64,000 nt of DNA, taken from Epiperipatus broadwayi. Taxonomy: Eukaryota; Onychophora; Udeonychophora; Euonychophora; Peripatidae. The stretch is taken from positions 7,583,194-7,647,193 of the forward strand of contig JAQFVV010012420.1 of the NCBI GenBank assembly GCA_028023455.1, written 5' to 3'. The notes under the pieces were generated by a model. That model saw nothing but the letters and a program-made list of their open reading frames with translations, had not been told where the DNA came from and made no database searches. Shown here in pieces: positions 1-11,735 of the stretch (its first letter is position 1; the number at the start of each line of letters is the position of its first letter). Position numbers and translations under genes: made by a program.

Positions 1-1298
1 GTTTTGTGTTAATGTGGTATCTTATATCTCATTAATTAAAAATCACTTCCTGTGTTGAATCCATTAAGAACATTACAGTCTCTTTGTCAAAATATAATCC
101 ATTTCTGCTATATCTTCATTTGGATTTATGAATATCTATTTCTCTTTAGCATTTTCTCAACAAAAAAAAAAAGAATTTAGCAAGTTTGTGTCTTCTCTCA
201 TTTCTGCCACCATAATTAAATTTATCCATTGCACTTTTTTTTAAAAAATTGTTTATAAATTCTCTCAATAAAAACTTCTATTGCAATTTTTCATTATTGT
301 ATGGTCTAATCAAAAGTAATTTTTATATCTGTAGAAAAATACACTTCTTCATCACAATTCGAATTTGTTGGAACATAAATGTAAATTATCTGTATTTGAT
401 ATCTTATATTAATTTGAATCACTAATCTTATCATTCATTCTGATAGACTATAAATTTTCATAATACTATTTTTCCATATTTTATTTGTAATGAACCCCAT
501 TCCACTTGTGATTTCTATATTTGTCCTTTGTAGTAAAGTATACAACCACTTTTTAAATCGATTGTTTTATTACTGTTACTAAGTAGTTCTTATTCCAATT
601 TATGTAATTGTCCTTTCCTTTAAAGTGATCTGTAATTATAGATATTGAAATAAAAGATTGCTATTAAAGGCTTGTGTCTACAATTAGGATATTCTTGGCA
701 CTCTTTATTTTTAGCTGCCATCCATTGTTTTTGCTGGTGACTTTACAGATCCTTGGAGATAAAAACTTATTTAATAATAACTGTTATAATTTTAAATATC
801 TATAAAAATCATTTGTATATACATATTTATCCTGCCTTGAGAAAAACTCAAATATTAATTCAGTTAACACTCGCAAAAAGCACATGCACAATAGCTTGAA
901 AAGGCTGATCTTTAATGTATTGCAATTTATAAAGCATAGCGCTATAAAATAAATGCTTATTTACATATGTTGAAGAACTGTTGGGAAATCAAAAAATAGA
1001 TCACAGATTTTTAAAAGACCAATAAATTGATCATTCTAGTTGATGTATACCAGCAAGCAATCCATACATTCTTATTTACTTTATAAATAATTGCATATTC
1101 ATGATAGCTGCTATGACAAGAATGACAAAAATGTATGGAGTCGATATTAGGAATTTGCCTGCATTGACTTTTAAAGTTTCTGAGAACAATCAAAGAATCT
1201 CCTTTCAACTATCATCAAAAAAATTTTTAAGTAGCCATTTATGAATCATAATATTATAAACCTTTCTGGATGAATATCTAGTTGATATTAGCTATAGA
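1..1298. other. AT-rich stretch without recognised gene
   Basis: I see no coding region or repeat boundary here. The short open frame at 1,011-1,208 on the minus strand has no motif and no similarity to anything else in the window. Confidence 0.5.
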
Positions 1299-1663
1299 GT
1301 AAAAATCACAATAGATACGGTTGGTAAGCACAAAATAATCCAATAAGAAATCATGAGATAAATTAACTAAGGTAAATAAAATGAAAAGTCTTATGTTGTT
1401 TTATAAATAATCTTCTCGTTTTTCTATAGGTTAGCACTGATACTTAATTTCTTTATTAATATTGTGAGACAATATTCCATCATAGATATATCCATCTACT
1501 TTATTGGAGATTAAATAAATGATCATTAAAAATCTTCAGTGAAATAGCACGATTTTCAAATGCCAGTTCTAAAAGCGATTCAGTCAGTATTAAGTAGCCA
1601 TTTATATTTTATTTATCTGGAAATAGATATCAACTTCCTTCTGAACAGCCATACCATAATCAA

Positions 1664-1725
1664 GCATTGGCGCCTAGTGGTTAGCATAGCTGCCTTCCAA
1701 GCAGCTGGCCCCGGGTTTGCTTCAA
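1664..1725 (+). tRNA. tRNA-Gly(TCC)-like unit 1 of SINE (not a functional tRNA)
   Basis: The unit keeps a D arm (tagtggttagca), a complete anticodon arm (ctgccttccaagcag, anticodon TCC) and the start of the T arm (ccccgggttt). The 3' acceptor half is missing, because the second unit begins directly at 'gtgttggtgg'. It matches the general animal tRNA-Gly(TCC) pattern known to me, but cannot fold as a full tRNA. It is best read as the Pol III promoter of the SINE. Confidence 0.75.
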
Positions 1726-1781
1726 GTGTTGGTGGTCTAGTGGTTGTCATAGCTGCCCGGGTTCACTTCTCGATCAATGCA
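1726..1781 (+). tRNA. tRNA-Gly-like unit 2 of SINE, anticodon arm missing
   Basis: The unit starts gtgttggtggtctagtgg (5' acceptor and D arm) and runs to 'gtcatagctg'. It then jumps straight to the T-arm sequence 'cccgggttcacttctcg' and the 3' acceptor strand 'caatgca'. Compared with unit 1, roughly 16 nt covering most of the anticodon arm are absent. It keeps A-box-like and B-box-like elements but has no decoding potential. Confidence 0.7.
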
Positions 1782-2319
1782 TTTGACACATGCAAAAAAA
1801 ACAACAAAAACAGCCATACCATAGAATTGTTTTACATAAATTTTCATAGATATATAATTTTTTTTCCTGACAAGGAAAAAAACCGTTTCTAGTAGTTTTA
1901 TCTCTTTTTTTGCAGTAAATAAATATATATGTAAGAGAATATATTTTTTAAAAAAAATCTCTATAACATTTTGTTGAATAATGTAATCTTTGTTGCTATC
2001 ATTAGAGATATTATTGATTGTCTTTAGGAAATTTTATTAAGCAATTATCAATGTGACTAAACATTTTAATTATTATAAATATTGATTACACACAGCTATA
2101 CAAAGATTTATACATGCGAATGTGTTATTTATTGTTTACTCATTGATATTTCTGCTGGACTGTATGTGTACATATATGAAGAAATATAAGTGGTAGCTAA
2201 TAATTTTAGAGTAAACTAATGAGATAATGTTTAATATATAATTTTTTTTTCATGTGTCATCCCATTTTGGGGTTAGAGAGACCTACCAAATGGTACAAAT
2301 TCTCCCACTAAGAAAGAAA

Positions 2320-2755
2320 AAGTTTTTTTATTATGATAATAACGATTTTATTAAGACAAAAAAAACTACCTTAAATTTCTTCTATCTTTAAGATTTGTAT
2401 AATAGTACATTTTATTTAACTCTAATGCTTTAATAACATAATTTTTTATTTTATTTAGACTGTATACACAAATTTTATTTATAAATAATTAATCTGAAAC
2501 AATTAGACAAATGTTATTCCATTAGCACTTTCCTTTTGTATCTAAGGAATACTTTCAACATACTTCTACCAATAAATATAACTTTATCATTCAATGAGAT
2601 GCAAGATATAGCATAAAACACATGAGTTAAAGAAGATATTTGACCAATTTATTTCAATAAATTACCATAAATGTAACAAAATTTTGACTAAACTAATGTT
2701 TGTTTACCTTCTGGCTGTGATCTAACATTATTAAATCTATCATTAACTCTTACAT
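2320..2755. other. AT-rich internal region of element I, nothing identified
   Basis: This lies between the putative 3' LTR and the end of the integrase remnant. No domain is recognisable. A polypurine tract would be expected next to the LTR but I could not place one. Confidence 0.35.
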
Positions 2756-2779
2756 TATGGGTTTGGTGGTACAATTGTT

Positions 2780-3835
2780 TTCAGACTGCAGACATTGAAA
2801 GTGCTTTTTTATCACCCTCAGGAGTAACTAAGAGAAAAACATTTTCTTCCATTTTCCTTTTCATTTAAAATGGTCCATTGTATATGTTCAAAAAATTCTG
2901 ACTCTGTTCTTTTGTGGATCAGTGACTTCAGAAATCTTCATTAAAACATAATCACTGACTTTGAACATCAAAAGTTTATTATTAGCTTAGATGGTTCTTC
3001 TGCATCCCATCTATTTTAGATTATCTCTCTTAGATGATTTTGAGTTTCCAAGATATCTCTGTTATGATTAGTCTCTTTTTTGAATATGATGGGTAATGGA
3101 GTCTGAATTAATATAGGTTCCCTATATCTAAAATGAAGATGAACCAGGGTAAATTTGGTTAATTCATTTTGAGTGATGTTTATATATCATTTCTCTCAAC
3201 TTATTTACCCAATTCTGATTATTATCTTCTAAATACATCCTCATGCATGTTCATTTTACATGGGTTATATTGCAGGTTTCTAGTGGAGTATAACATATGC
3301 TGGATCTCTTAATCTCTTGACCAAGGCTGTCCCTTCTTTGAACAAGAATGATGTAGCACAATCTGTTAGAATAGCTTTAGGTTTTCCAACAAGTCTAAAT
3401 TGAGATTCTTGCATGCGCTTGATTACACTCTTTCTATTAGCTTTCATTACAGGTTATGCACTAAGGTTTGGAGAAAATGCCATATGTTATTACAATAAAC
3501 TTGTACCTTTTAAAGGATGGCAATGGACCATAAAAGTTAATTGCTAGGAGATTGCTAGAACTCTTTGGCACTATGGGTTGTAGTATGCTAGTATAAGAAT
3601 AATTAATATATTTGATGTTAAACAAATTTCATAGTGTTTAAGCCAATTTACTAAGGACACATATATACCAGGCCAGTAGAATAGTTTACACATAACATAT
3701 ACTACTTTCCTGGGTCTGCAATGCCCATATAGACAGTGAATATAAAAAATTAATCTCCCCCTAAATGTGTGATAGTATTGTGACTCTCCATGACTGGTCT
3801 TTATTTTCTGTAATTTTATAGTGCAATAGCCCCTA
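2780..3835 (-). pseudogene. Integrase remnant of Ty3/gypsy-like element I
   Basis: Translated on the minus strand, allowing stops and frame changes, this tract shows integrase-like segments in order. There is a zinc-binding region with 'LFYWPGIYVSLVNWLKHYEIC' (3.6-3.8 kb), a catalytic-core segment 'LVGKPKAILTDCATSF' resembling the G-x-P-x-x-I-x-x-D motif (near 3.35 kb), and a 'QNELTKFTLVHLHFRYREP' stretch resembling the H-x-T-x-x-x-P end of the core (near 3.1 kb). Integrase joins LTR cDNA ends to host DNA. Multiple in-frame stops show it is dead. It lies downstream of RNase H, the Ty3/gypsy order (RT, RNase H, IN). Confidence is good for the family and only moderate for exact limits. Confidence 0.7.
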
Positions 3836-4029
3836 AGATATTTTGTACCTCAATGTAGTCTTATTATCAATCATTCTTTTGATTGTTTTAGATTTCACTT
3901 TATCCACTAAATAGTTAATAATGTGGGATAGTTTAGAATCTTTGATTTATAATTCAGGTAATTTATGCAAAAAAATTTCAAGTGTATCATCAATGCTTAA
4001 AGAGATGATTATGATTAAAAGGTGTTTCA

Positions 4030-4400
4030 TATTCAAATGGCATGACCATCTTAACTGGATGCCTACTTAAAATATCAGCTATGACATCTTATCCTTTGCA
4101 ATATTGCATTTGGTAATTGAATTGTTGGATAAATAAACTATCTAATGACTCTCTCACTGTTCAGATAATTCATATTGATAAATCCAAGCACTGTTCAGAT
4201 AATTCATATTGATAAATCCAAGAAATCTTAATAAATATTCTAGGAGTTTTTTAAAAGCCCACACCACAGCCAAAGCCTTCTACTCTATGGAATTATAATA
4301 CAATTCCATGCCTTTTAGTAATCTCATGAAGTATGAGACATGGATTTTGTTCATGGTCTTGTTGGAACAAAACTACCTCTAGACTATATCCACTGTTGTC
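4030..4400 (-). pseudogene. RNase H remnant of element I
   Basis: On the minus strand there is 'DNSGYSLEVVLFQQDHEQNP', resembling the TDAS...GAVL-Q start of retroelement RNase H. It is followed by 'KALAVVWAF' with a stop just before it (the E-x-x-ALAVVWA motif), and later 'ADILSRHPV' at about 4,030-4,065, the conserved ADxLSR end. RNase H degrades the RNA strand during reverse transcription. The order of motifs is correct for the Ty3/gypsy tether and RNase H region. A 34-bp tandem duplication at 4,155-4,222 interrupts it. Stops and frameshifts make it non-functional. Confidence 0.75.
4155..4222. repeat. Perfect 34-bp tandem duplication
   Basis: The 34-bp unit beginning 'cactgttcagataattcata' occurs twice with no differences (4,155-4,188 and 4,189-4,222). 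It sits inside the decayed RNase H region. Perfect identity within an otherwise heavily mutated element suggests a recent slippage or duplication event, or an assembly artefact. Confidence 0.9.
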
Positions 4401-4619
4401 TGTTTGTATGTAAAATACATATTCAAAATTAGGGTAGTATAGAATAATAGAATTTAAAAATTTAGTTTTATTTTGTCAATTTTCATTGAGTGATTATCTG
4501 TCCATTTCTATTTCTCATCTTTCTTTAGTAATTTTGATAGATAAATGGTATCATAAGCAAAATTTTTACAAAACTTATAATAGAAATTACAGATTCCAAT
4601 AAAAGAGCACAGCTGCTTT

Positions 4620-5225
4620 TTATTTTCAGTTGTAGAAAATTCAAGGATGGCTTTGATTTTGTTAGAAAGCAGTTTTATCACATCAATACTTACTACATAC
4701 CCAAAAAACTCAATCTCACTGATGATTACCTTGCTTTTTTTTTTTTGAGATTAATAGTTATGTGTGTTGGAGATGGTCCAATATATTTTCAGAGACAATT
4801 ACAACATCATCTACATAAATGTTAATAATCTTTAACTGCATCTGACAAAACATTATGTAAGGATCAGTTTAAACCAGCTTCACGGTTGATTAATCGAAGG
4901 CATCCTTTCAAATACATATGACTAATCTTCATATTTGAAAGCAGTATATTTCTGGTCATCATTCTGTAAATATATTTGCTAATAGCTAGCTGTTATATCA
5001 ATGATAGTAAATATTCTTTTACCCCTGAAATGAATTAACAGTTCTTGAACAGTGGGTGAGACATATTTTGGAATTGTTAATTAATTCAGGAACCTCACAT
5101 CTAAACACGTGCACAAATCCATCCTTTTTACAAACAATCACTAATGGATTATTGTAAGCTGAAGGGCACTTCCTTATTATTTTCCATTCAACCATTTGGT
5201 TGATATGTTTTTTCACTTCTAATCT
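4620..5225 (-). pseudogene. Reverse transcriptase remnant of Ty3/gypsy-like element I
   Basis: The N-terminal part reads 'INQMVEWKIIRKCPSAYNNP' then 'LVIVCKKDG' (minus strand, 5,100-5,216), matching the Ty3 RT pattern of a G-I-I-R-S-pocket followed by P-V-V-L-V-K-K-K-D-G. Further on are 'FTIIDITASY' (the F-x-x-x-D-L-x-x-G-Y palm motif with the first aspartate) and 'NIYVDDVVIVSENI' at 4,780-4,820, the catalytic YVDD motif. After that comes 'FLGYVVSIDVIKLLSNKIKA', the typical RT thumb start. Stops and frame changes separate these segments. Neighbouring RNase H and integrase remnants confirm a Ty3/gypsy pol. Confidence 0.85.
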
Positions 5226-5459
5226 GAATCAGTAAAAAAATAAAACTTTGGTGTTGGAATGTTTTGTTATTGGTAAACACATTCTATGTATGTAGCCTTT
5301 GATTATACCTTGTTTTTTTGAGAACACATTCTTATATTTGCACAGCAACTGAAAAAAACTTTCTCAATCATTTAGTTCATTAGATTCTAAAATTTTGGCT
5401 TTTAAATCTAATTCTGCTTATGAACTCTGTTTTATTGAGTGTTTCCCAATTAAAACAAA

Positions 5460-5830
5460 ACATTTTCTTGTCTATATACCAGTTGTTGATGTGCATAGTC
5501 AATTATACGTTCATGCTTACTCATGAAGTTGGAACCTATAATAATCTCATGAATAAGTCAGGGCACAATTAGGAAAAGTATATTCAAACCTTAAGTGGTC
5601 TAGTTTTAACCAAACTTGTTTGAAATATAATTTGGCTTTGAGACCATTGGCTAAAAAACATGTGTCTGTTTCAATTGTAGTATTAGGGACATGGGGTTCT
5701 TTTTTAGTGATTTTAACCAGTAGATCATTTAGATGAATTTCTTTGCAAATATCATGTATGCAACTCTTATGTTGGAAATCAAATTCATCATTGCCAACCT
5801 CAAAGTTTAGTGAACTCACATGATTCATTA
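5460..5830 (-). pseudogene. Gag-pol linker or protease-region remnant of element I
   Basis: A 93-codon open segment (minus, 5,547-5,828) lies directly upstream of RT, where Ty3-type elements encode retropepsin. I do not see an intact D-T/S-G active-site triad. The assignment rests on position only. It could instead be a spacer of the polyprotein. Confidence 0.4.
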
Positions 5831-6009
5831 TATTATTACCTTCTAAATTAGTAGTGATGACTAGGTCTGTGCAGGAAGGAACATTCCAATGGGGCCACTA
5901 CTAGTTTGATGACTGAGATTTCAATCTTGCTCCTAGAATTTTTGTGGTAGTGTCCCATGCATTGCTGTCATGGTAATTGCTTGTGACACCAATACCCTTA
6001 TGTTTACCC

Positions 6010-7420
6010 TCATCAGACATTTCTATCTCTCACATTATGGAAAGCTCTATTGTTAGAGTGAGGTAGTATTCTATTGTGGTGTGATCTATATCTTTTCCTA
6101 CTCATATCTCTTTGCTTCTGTTCTATCAAGATGTGTGATACATTATACATATTGTCTTTCTTGGTCCTATAGTTTCTGGATAAATGTTCCTCACTCACCC
6201 TTTTAATGCCTGATACTTCTGACATCTCAACCAAGTGTATTTAAGCAGTAATTATGGCTTCGTTTATATGTTTGATTTAAGTTTCTCATTATGTGGATGA
6301 TTTGATTCTCCAATATGGGAAATGCAGTCAGTAGTTTTTAACTCAGCCACTTGTTCTGGAGAAATTGGATATAGCTCCCTTTATTTGGGGTGTATTTATC
6401 TGATTTACTTGGAATTGGATACTGTTGTGTTTGTCCTCATTCCAAAAACTGTTTAGGATTATGCAACTGAAATTTTCATATGTTTTGGACCTATGACCAA
6501 GAGATTTTCATCAGTCTTTCATGAATGCATATAGATGGTTTTCTACAATGGTCAGTTTTTCCATCTCACCTAATCTACTCAATGAGAATAATTCTTCCAG
6601 CCCTGTCAAATACTCTAATGGATTCTCATCAAATTTCTTCTTGAAAATTTTTTGATTGAATGAAGTTGGTGATGTTGCAATTTGATCATTCCTGAGTATC
6701 ATCTAGGTCACTATCACCTTTAGTATGGTTATCTAACAATGGGGTTAACATTCTCCCATGATCGTACACCATCACCTTTGATATCTATCTCTTTTTTGGA
6801 ATAAACATTTATGGTTTTATGCTGTATTACCATTCTTCTGACCATCATTAGACAACATTTCAGAAATCAACTGATTATGAAAAACTTCCTCGTGTATTTT
6901 TAAATAATATTGCATATCTTGGATTATTGTTTTAATATTAGCCCCCAACTTGTTCTGGTTAATTTCCTCCTGATTTTTTATGATAGCTTCTATTTCATCT
7001 TGGTTTATACACTTCCTATTGATCATTTGGCATTTCACATGAATTATGTTGCTTTGAGTTTTTTAAAAATTCTTTATGCAAACTTTCTATTTCTTTTTTA
7101 GATTTACCATGTCTTTTTATCATTTCTTTATGTTTGGTACTCAACCTCACATTAATATCTTCAAATTCGGCTTGAAGGCAATCCACTTCACTACTGATTG
7201 AAGATCGTCTTTCATCTTTCCAATTTTATTGACCCTTTTGCCTATTTCTCTTTATTCTTTCTGGGTTATACTAACCTTTTCATTCAAATCTTACCTTTTT
7301 CAAAATTCTCTCTAACTAAATCCAGTTTATCTTTCAATCTCTTAGTCTCCTATCTTAATCCTTTTACACTGTGCTAACAGTCTGACATATTTCTTTGTTC
7401 TCACTAGATTTAAGCTTTCA
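6010..7420 (-). pseudogene. Gag-like remnant with coiled coil, element I
   Basis: Reading on the minus strand, the first part (about 7,400-6,820) is rich in K, E, N, I and Q with coiled-coil character; one open segment is 6,817-7,038. It is followed by 'ENPLEYLTGLEELFSLSRLG' (6,511-6,702), resembling the capsid-like gag of LTR elements, and a basic R/K/H-rich segment (6,013-6,234) where a nucleocapsid would lie. I see no clear CCHC knuckle. Several stops separate the parts. The coiled-coil plus gag order resembles the remnant at 57.3-58.7 kb, so the two may be related families. Confidence 0.55.
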
Positions 7421-7424
7421 CTTT

Positions 7425-9260
7425 AATGTTAAACCACCATTATTTATCAGAATATAATAAATTTGATGTTATTTGATAGATATTTTTGTTTACAAGTTAA
7501 ATATATTTTAAAAAATTACATTTGATTTTTGAAATTATTTTAACAATTAGATTTTAATCAAAACAAAGTGTTGTCACATCATCAAATTTTTAAGTGGAGC
7601 ACATTCAACTTGAAAAATGAATGAAATCTTCTTTGTTTGATATTTGTTTTAAAAATAATTCATTAAATCTATCAATTTGTGCTTTGAAAGTTTGAATTTT
7701 TTTTTTTAATTTTTACGCTATCATTAAATGTTATAAGTCTATTGAGTGACTTCATTTCTAGACAGTTATATTTCCTACAACCTTAGTCTCTAGGGTAATA
7801 TTACAAAGAAGAATATATTCTTTTATATTTAAAAATAAAACATTTCTGTAAAAAATAAATATGTAATAATATATATTTTGACTTTTAATAATTATTACAC
7901 AATTACAATACAAAATAATCAAACTTTCCAAAAAATCAAGTTTTTAGAACATTGTAATATTTTCTCAAAATAATCTTGAAAAGCTTGAGATTGCCAAATA
8001 TATAATAGATACCCATCATCATGGAGTTTAAGAAACTTTGAAGACCTACTTATTCAATTATTATGCCATCTTTTGAAATTTTTTGAAACTAAAATATTAG
8101 AAAAAAATATAAGCTGTAAAAAAAAAGCTTCACAAAATTTCTCAACAGAGGACAAAACATGCAAATACAATTTCTTGACTTCCGTCCCCAGAAAGTTTCA
8201 TAATTAAAACAAAACTGATTAATTCTCCAAACCTTTCATTGCATCTTCACTTCTTTAGCTGTTTAAAGACACTAGTTAAGCTATGTAATTTACTGATCTC
8301 AGATATCAGTGGTTTAAAAATTGATTGGTGGTCAAAACTGTACCAGTGTAAATGGTGTGAAAGGAGTGGAATGCCCAAGAGATAGAGATTCTGTTAACCC
8401 TAAATTAAATGTTATAATAAATTTGGTGAATTTATCTGATAATAAAAATACTTCATATGTTTGGGTGATCTTCACAATTTGTACCTATACAATATTATAA
8501 TAACTTGGTTAATGAGAACTGCTAGTTCCTAAAAGATGATATAAATATGAGGTAATGATCTGAATATTAACCAACTTATTTCTTAGATATTCTTTATAAT
8601 GATTCTATTGGTAAATTGAAGAAGTAATATCTTCAGCCACTGGCATAATATGATAACAACAATTTATTTATTAATAGCCTATAAACATAATGATTTAAAA
8701 TAGGGTAAAATAAAGTTTTATATGAATATTTGTATAAGATGCTTAAACCCGTAGTCATGCGAGACAAGAGACTTATATTGACAACTAGGAAAGAAAAGGA
8801 TATTAACTGGCAACTTATATTCATAAGTGCTTGAGTTGATGCTAATTTGTTTGGAACTGTTTTTTAGTAATGCTTTTATATTTTATCATCCATTCTTAAG
8901 AAAAAATGAATTAATATAAATAACTATAAATAAACAATATAAAATTCCAAGTAAGACTTAGCAATCTATAAGGTCCTGGTCTTCACATTTTATAAATATC
9001 CAATATTAATATAACACAATAATCCAGAGATATTGTTAAAGTTTTCTATTAATAAACATATGGTTTTATACAGAGAGTTTTTGATAATAATAGCCCATTC
9101 ATATAGTTATTATACATCTATATTCACAGTTTGTGTTGATTACAGTTAAATTTTAATTTCAAAATATCTGCATGATTTTGTTATCCTTTCTAGAAGAAGC
9201 TATGCTGTACCCATGCAAAGTTCAATAATCTTTAAATATAATAATATGCATGCAAACCCA
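7425..9260. other. AT-rich region between gag remnant and right LTR-like repeat
   Basis: No gene is seen. For an LTR element on the minus strand this should hold the 5' untranslated leader and primer-binding site, but I could not identify a convincing PBS. The frame at 8,633-8,824 (minus) has no recognisable motif. Confidence 0.4.
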
Positions 9261-9264
9261 AAAG

Positions 9265-10075
9265 CTATTCACAATAGATCCAGTTGATAAGTAAAAAATA
9301 ATGAGATACAGTAAACAAGGTAAATAAAATAAAATGAAAAATCGGTTTCTTTATAAATAACCTCTTGTTTTTCTATATGTTAGCACTGATACTTAATTTA
9401 TTTATTAATATTCTGAGACAATATTCCATCATAGATATTGGAAATTAAATAGATGACCATTAAACGTTTTCTGTGAAACAGAATGATTTTTGAATTTCAC
9501 TTCTAAAAGTGGTTCAGTTGATATTAAGTAGCCATTAATATTTTGTTTGAATGGAAATAGACTTCAACTTCCTTCTAAACAACCATACCATAAATTTACA
9601 TAAGTTTCATTACACAAATTTTTATAGATATATACATTTTTTCCCAAAGAAATAAAAGGTTTGTAGTAGTTTGATCTTTTGCAGTAAATAAATATATACA
9701 CAAGAGAATATGCTTAAAAAAGTCTTTATATCATTTTGTTGAATAACGCGATCTTTGTTGCTATCATTATCTCTTTGATTTGCTCTCAGTTGTCTTTAGG
9801 AAATTTTATTAAACAATTATCATTGGAATTAAGCATTTGAATTATTATAAATATGATTACATGCAGATATACGAAGATTTATATACAAGAATGTGTTATT
9901 GTTTACTCATTGATATTTCTACTGGACTATATGTGTACATATATGAAGAAATATGTGTGATGGCTAATAATTTTAGAGTAAACTAATGAGCTAAAGTTTA
10001 ATATATATATAAAAATTTGTGCATGATATTATTTTGAATTTAGAGGAACCAATCAGATGATACAATATATGGTAC
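9265..10075 (-). repeat. Probable LTR (5' copy) of element I
   Basis: This is the direct-repeat partner of 1,300-2,310. It lacks the SINE found there: the text runs 'aaacaaccataccata' straight into 'aatttacataag'. It is interrupted or bounded on the right by the hairpin at 10,080-10,277. Homology beyond that point is not clear to me. Confidence 0.6.
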
Positions 10076-10079
10076 TTGG

Positions 10080-10277
10080 GTATTTTTCTTGCTATGATGT
10101 ATTACCCCAAAGATGTATTAGTCTAATCTTCTGATCTTCAAGATAATGTCTCCAAGTGATTTGTGGACAAACTTAATTAATAAAATTTGTTCGCAGATCA
10201 CATGGGGATGTTACCTTGAAGATCACATGATTAGACTAATAGGTCTTCGGGATAATATGTCATAGCAAGAAAAATAC
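10080..10277. mobile_element. Hairpin (foldback MITE-like) element, about 95-bp arms
   Basis: The left arm begins 'gtatttttcttgctatga' and the right arm ends with its reverse complement 'gcaagaaaaatac'. The arms pair along nearly their whole length, with matching inner blocks 'tattagtctaat' and 'attagactaata'. There is no coding capacity. No such sequence is seen in the left LTR-like repeat, so it probably inserted into the right one. I could not define a convincing target duplication. Confidence 0.8.
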
Positions 10278-10289
10278 TAAGGAAGACAT

Positions 10290-10900
10290 GTGTTAGAGAC
10301 ATTGGACTGCCATGTTTGTTGTTCCTGGAACAAAAAAAAAATTACATAAATAAATAATAATCAACTAACATTTTTTAAAATATAAAATGACTTTATTAAA
10401 CTCACACTTAGACATATGGAATATATCCAAAATAAATGCAAATACATATATAAATATTTTGGTTAATTAAATAGATACCTATATCAATTAAAAAAGTTAA
10501 TTTATCTTACCTTGATAACTACCTTATGACATTATTTTTTTATTCTGCAATTTGGAACTCTTACAATAAATTCTTTGTTCACAATTTTGTTTGTAAACTT
10601 ATTAATTTTTTATCATTTCTTATTGTCTTCAGAATACTTTTTTTTATGTGTGTATTGTAATATATGATAAAATATATCAATTAATGTATGGTAGTATAAC
10701 TGATTTTAAGCCAAAGATTGTAGACTTAATCCCAGACAGGACACTAGTCCTAGATAAAAACTTTTATAGATTTACTTGATGCATAAATACTTATTAAAGT
10801 TTTGTCTTTCTTAAAAATTGGAATAAAAAGACTTTTGGAAGACACTGCTATTCGGAGAGGTGCGGTCCACTCTCACAGAAGTTAAAAGTATGAGTTTTAG
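10290..10900. other. AT-rich stretch without recognised feature
   Basis: No gene or clear repeat boundary is seen between the hairpin and the tRNA-like scrap. Confidence 0.4.
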
Positions 10901-10914
10901 AAATTTGTAAATAT

Positions 10915-11005
10915 TATATTTTTATATTAAGATAAGGGATTCGAACTCAGACTTTCACACAACCCTCAACTCTCCATGCCATCATATTTCTGACCCACCT
11001 GATCA
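10915..11005 (-). repeat. tRNA-like scrap with B-box-like motif, possible SINE relic
   Basis: On the minus strand the block contains 'gagttcgaatccctta', a good RNA polymerase III B box (GTTCGAATCC). It is preceded at a plausible distance by a G-rich segment that might be a worn D arm. A weaker similar block lies at about 11,118-11,205, sharing 'tttatattaagata' and an 'acaactct' run. No full cloverleaf can be drawn. It is probably a decayed tRNA-derived SINE, present perhaps twice. Confidence 0.4.
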
Positions 11006-11389
11006 TACACATGTTTAAAAGATAAATAATCACCAATATATGTATTTCATGCTAAACCAGCAATCATCAGTTGGTCCAGATTACTATCCTCACACATATA
11101 TACAATCAGTGCTCAGCTTTATATTAAGATAGCCAATCTTCATACTTTAATGGACAGGCTTCAAACTACTCCAACCCACAACTCTTCAGCCATCCATTTC
11201 ATTGAAAATCTGATGATGGAATGTTCAAAGCCCATGTTAGTGCCAAGGTTGTCATTCTACCCATGTTGACCATTTAATATTATTTAAAAATCCTTTAGTC
11301 TTTTCAAAATATCATGGGATTAACTAGTATATTTTGGATTAATTAAGCAAGTAGAAATATATATTATTATCTGATGATAAATATACAGT

Positions 11390-11735
11390 ATTATGTTATT
11401 TAGTTTTGGAAAAGCTATAAAGAGTGGCATATTCTCGAAAATCAGAATCGCCATTATTCTAACCTTTGCAATCTGGCTATGCAGATGCAAGTGTATATTT
11501 GAAAATGCTAATCACGGTGTCTGCAACATCTATATCAAATTACTCAAGCAGCCCAGGAACAGAGATAGATTTCTGGCTCTGGATTGGCTTTTCCATGAAA
11601 CCTGGGCTAAGGTCACCCTACCAGAGGAGTGAAGGAAGGCAATGGCCCCCAGTCTCGGACCATAGCAAGTTCTACAGGGTGAATGCTTTGCAACAGTGTA
11701 AAAAGAATATAGCTATGTATAGATAAACATGTTTA
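11390..11735 (+). other. GC-richer segment with overlapping short frames, unknown
   Basis: This segment stands out from its AT-rich surroundings and carries two overlapping plus-strand frames (11,393-11,632 and 11,466-11,726). The first contains 'RFLALDWLFHETWAKVTLPEE'. I do not recognise either protein, and there are no clear splice sites or a promoter. An AT-rich tail with 'aataaa' near 11,764 follows. It could be the 3' end of an unidentified LINE or SINE, or part of an untranslated exon. Function is unknown. Confidence 0.3.

Larger units (their letters stand above)
1644..1823 (+). mobile_element. Dimeric tRNA-Gly-derived SINE with 15-bp target duplication
   Basis: The SINE body is 1,659-1,808 (150 bp). 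The 15-bp sequence 'aacagccataccata' occurs immediately before it (1,644-1,658) and after it (1,809-1,823). The paralogous LTR copy near 9,580 has a single related site and no insert, which confirms the boundaries. The body holds two tRNA-Gly-like units in tandem (1,664-1,725 and 1,726-1,781), then a short A-rich tail (about 1,782-1,808). SINEs of this type are transcribed by RNA polymerase III from internal A and B boxes and mobilised by LINE machinery. The 15-bp duplication and A-rich tail fit LINE-type target-primed insertion. The open frame at 1,560-1,892 runs across this SINE and is not a gene. Confidence 0.85.
1300..2310 (-). repeat. Probable LTR (3' copy) of Ty3-like element I
   Basis: This tract is repeated in the same orientation at about 9,265-10,075. 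Landmarks shared by both copies are 'ttagcactgatacttaattt', 'gacaatattccatcatagat' and 'tttactcattgatatttct'. The two copies flank a minus-strand gag-pol relic, as LTRs should. The left copy has a SINE inserted at 1,659-1,808 that the right copy lacks. The outer boundaries are decayed and I could not fix the TG and CA ends, so LTR identity is an inference from position, orientation and the interposed pol domains. Divergence is clear by eye, so this is an old insertion. Confidence 0.6.

Noticed and set aside
1560-1892. 110-codon plus-strand open frame
   Set aside because: It runs across LTR sequence, the whole SINE and both target duplications, so it cannot be a conserved gene.
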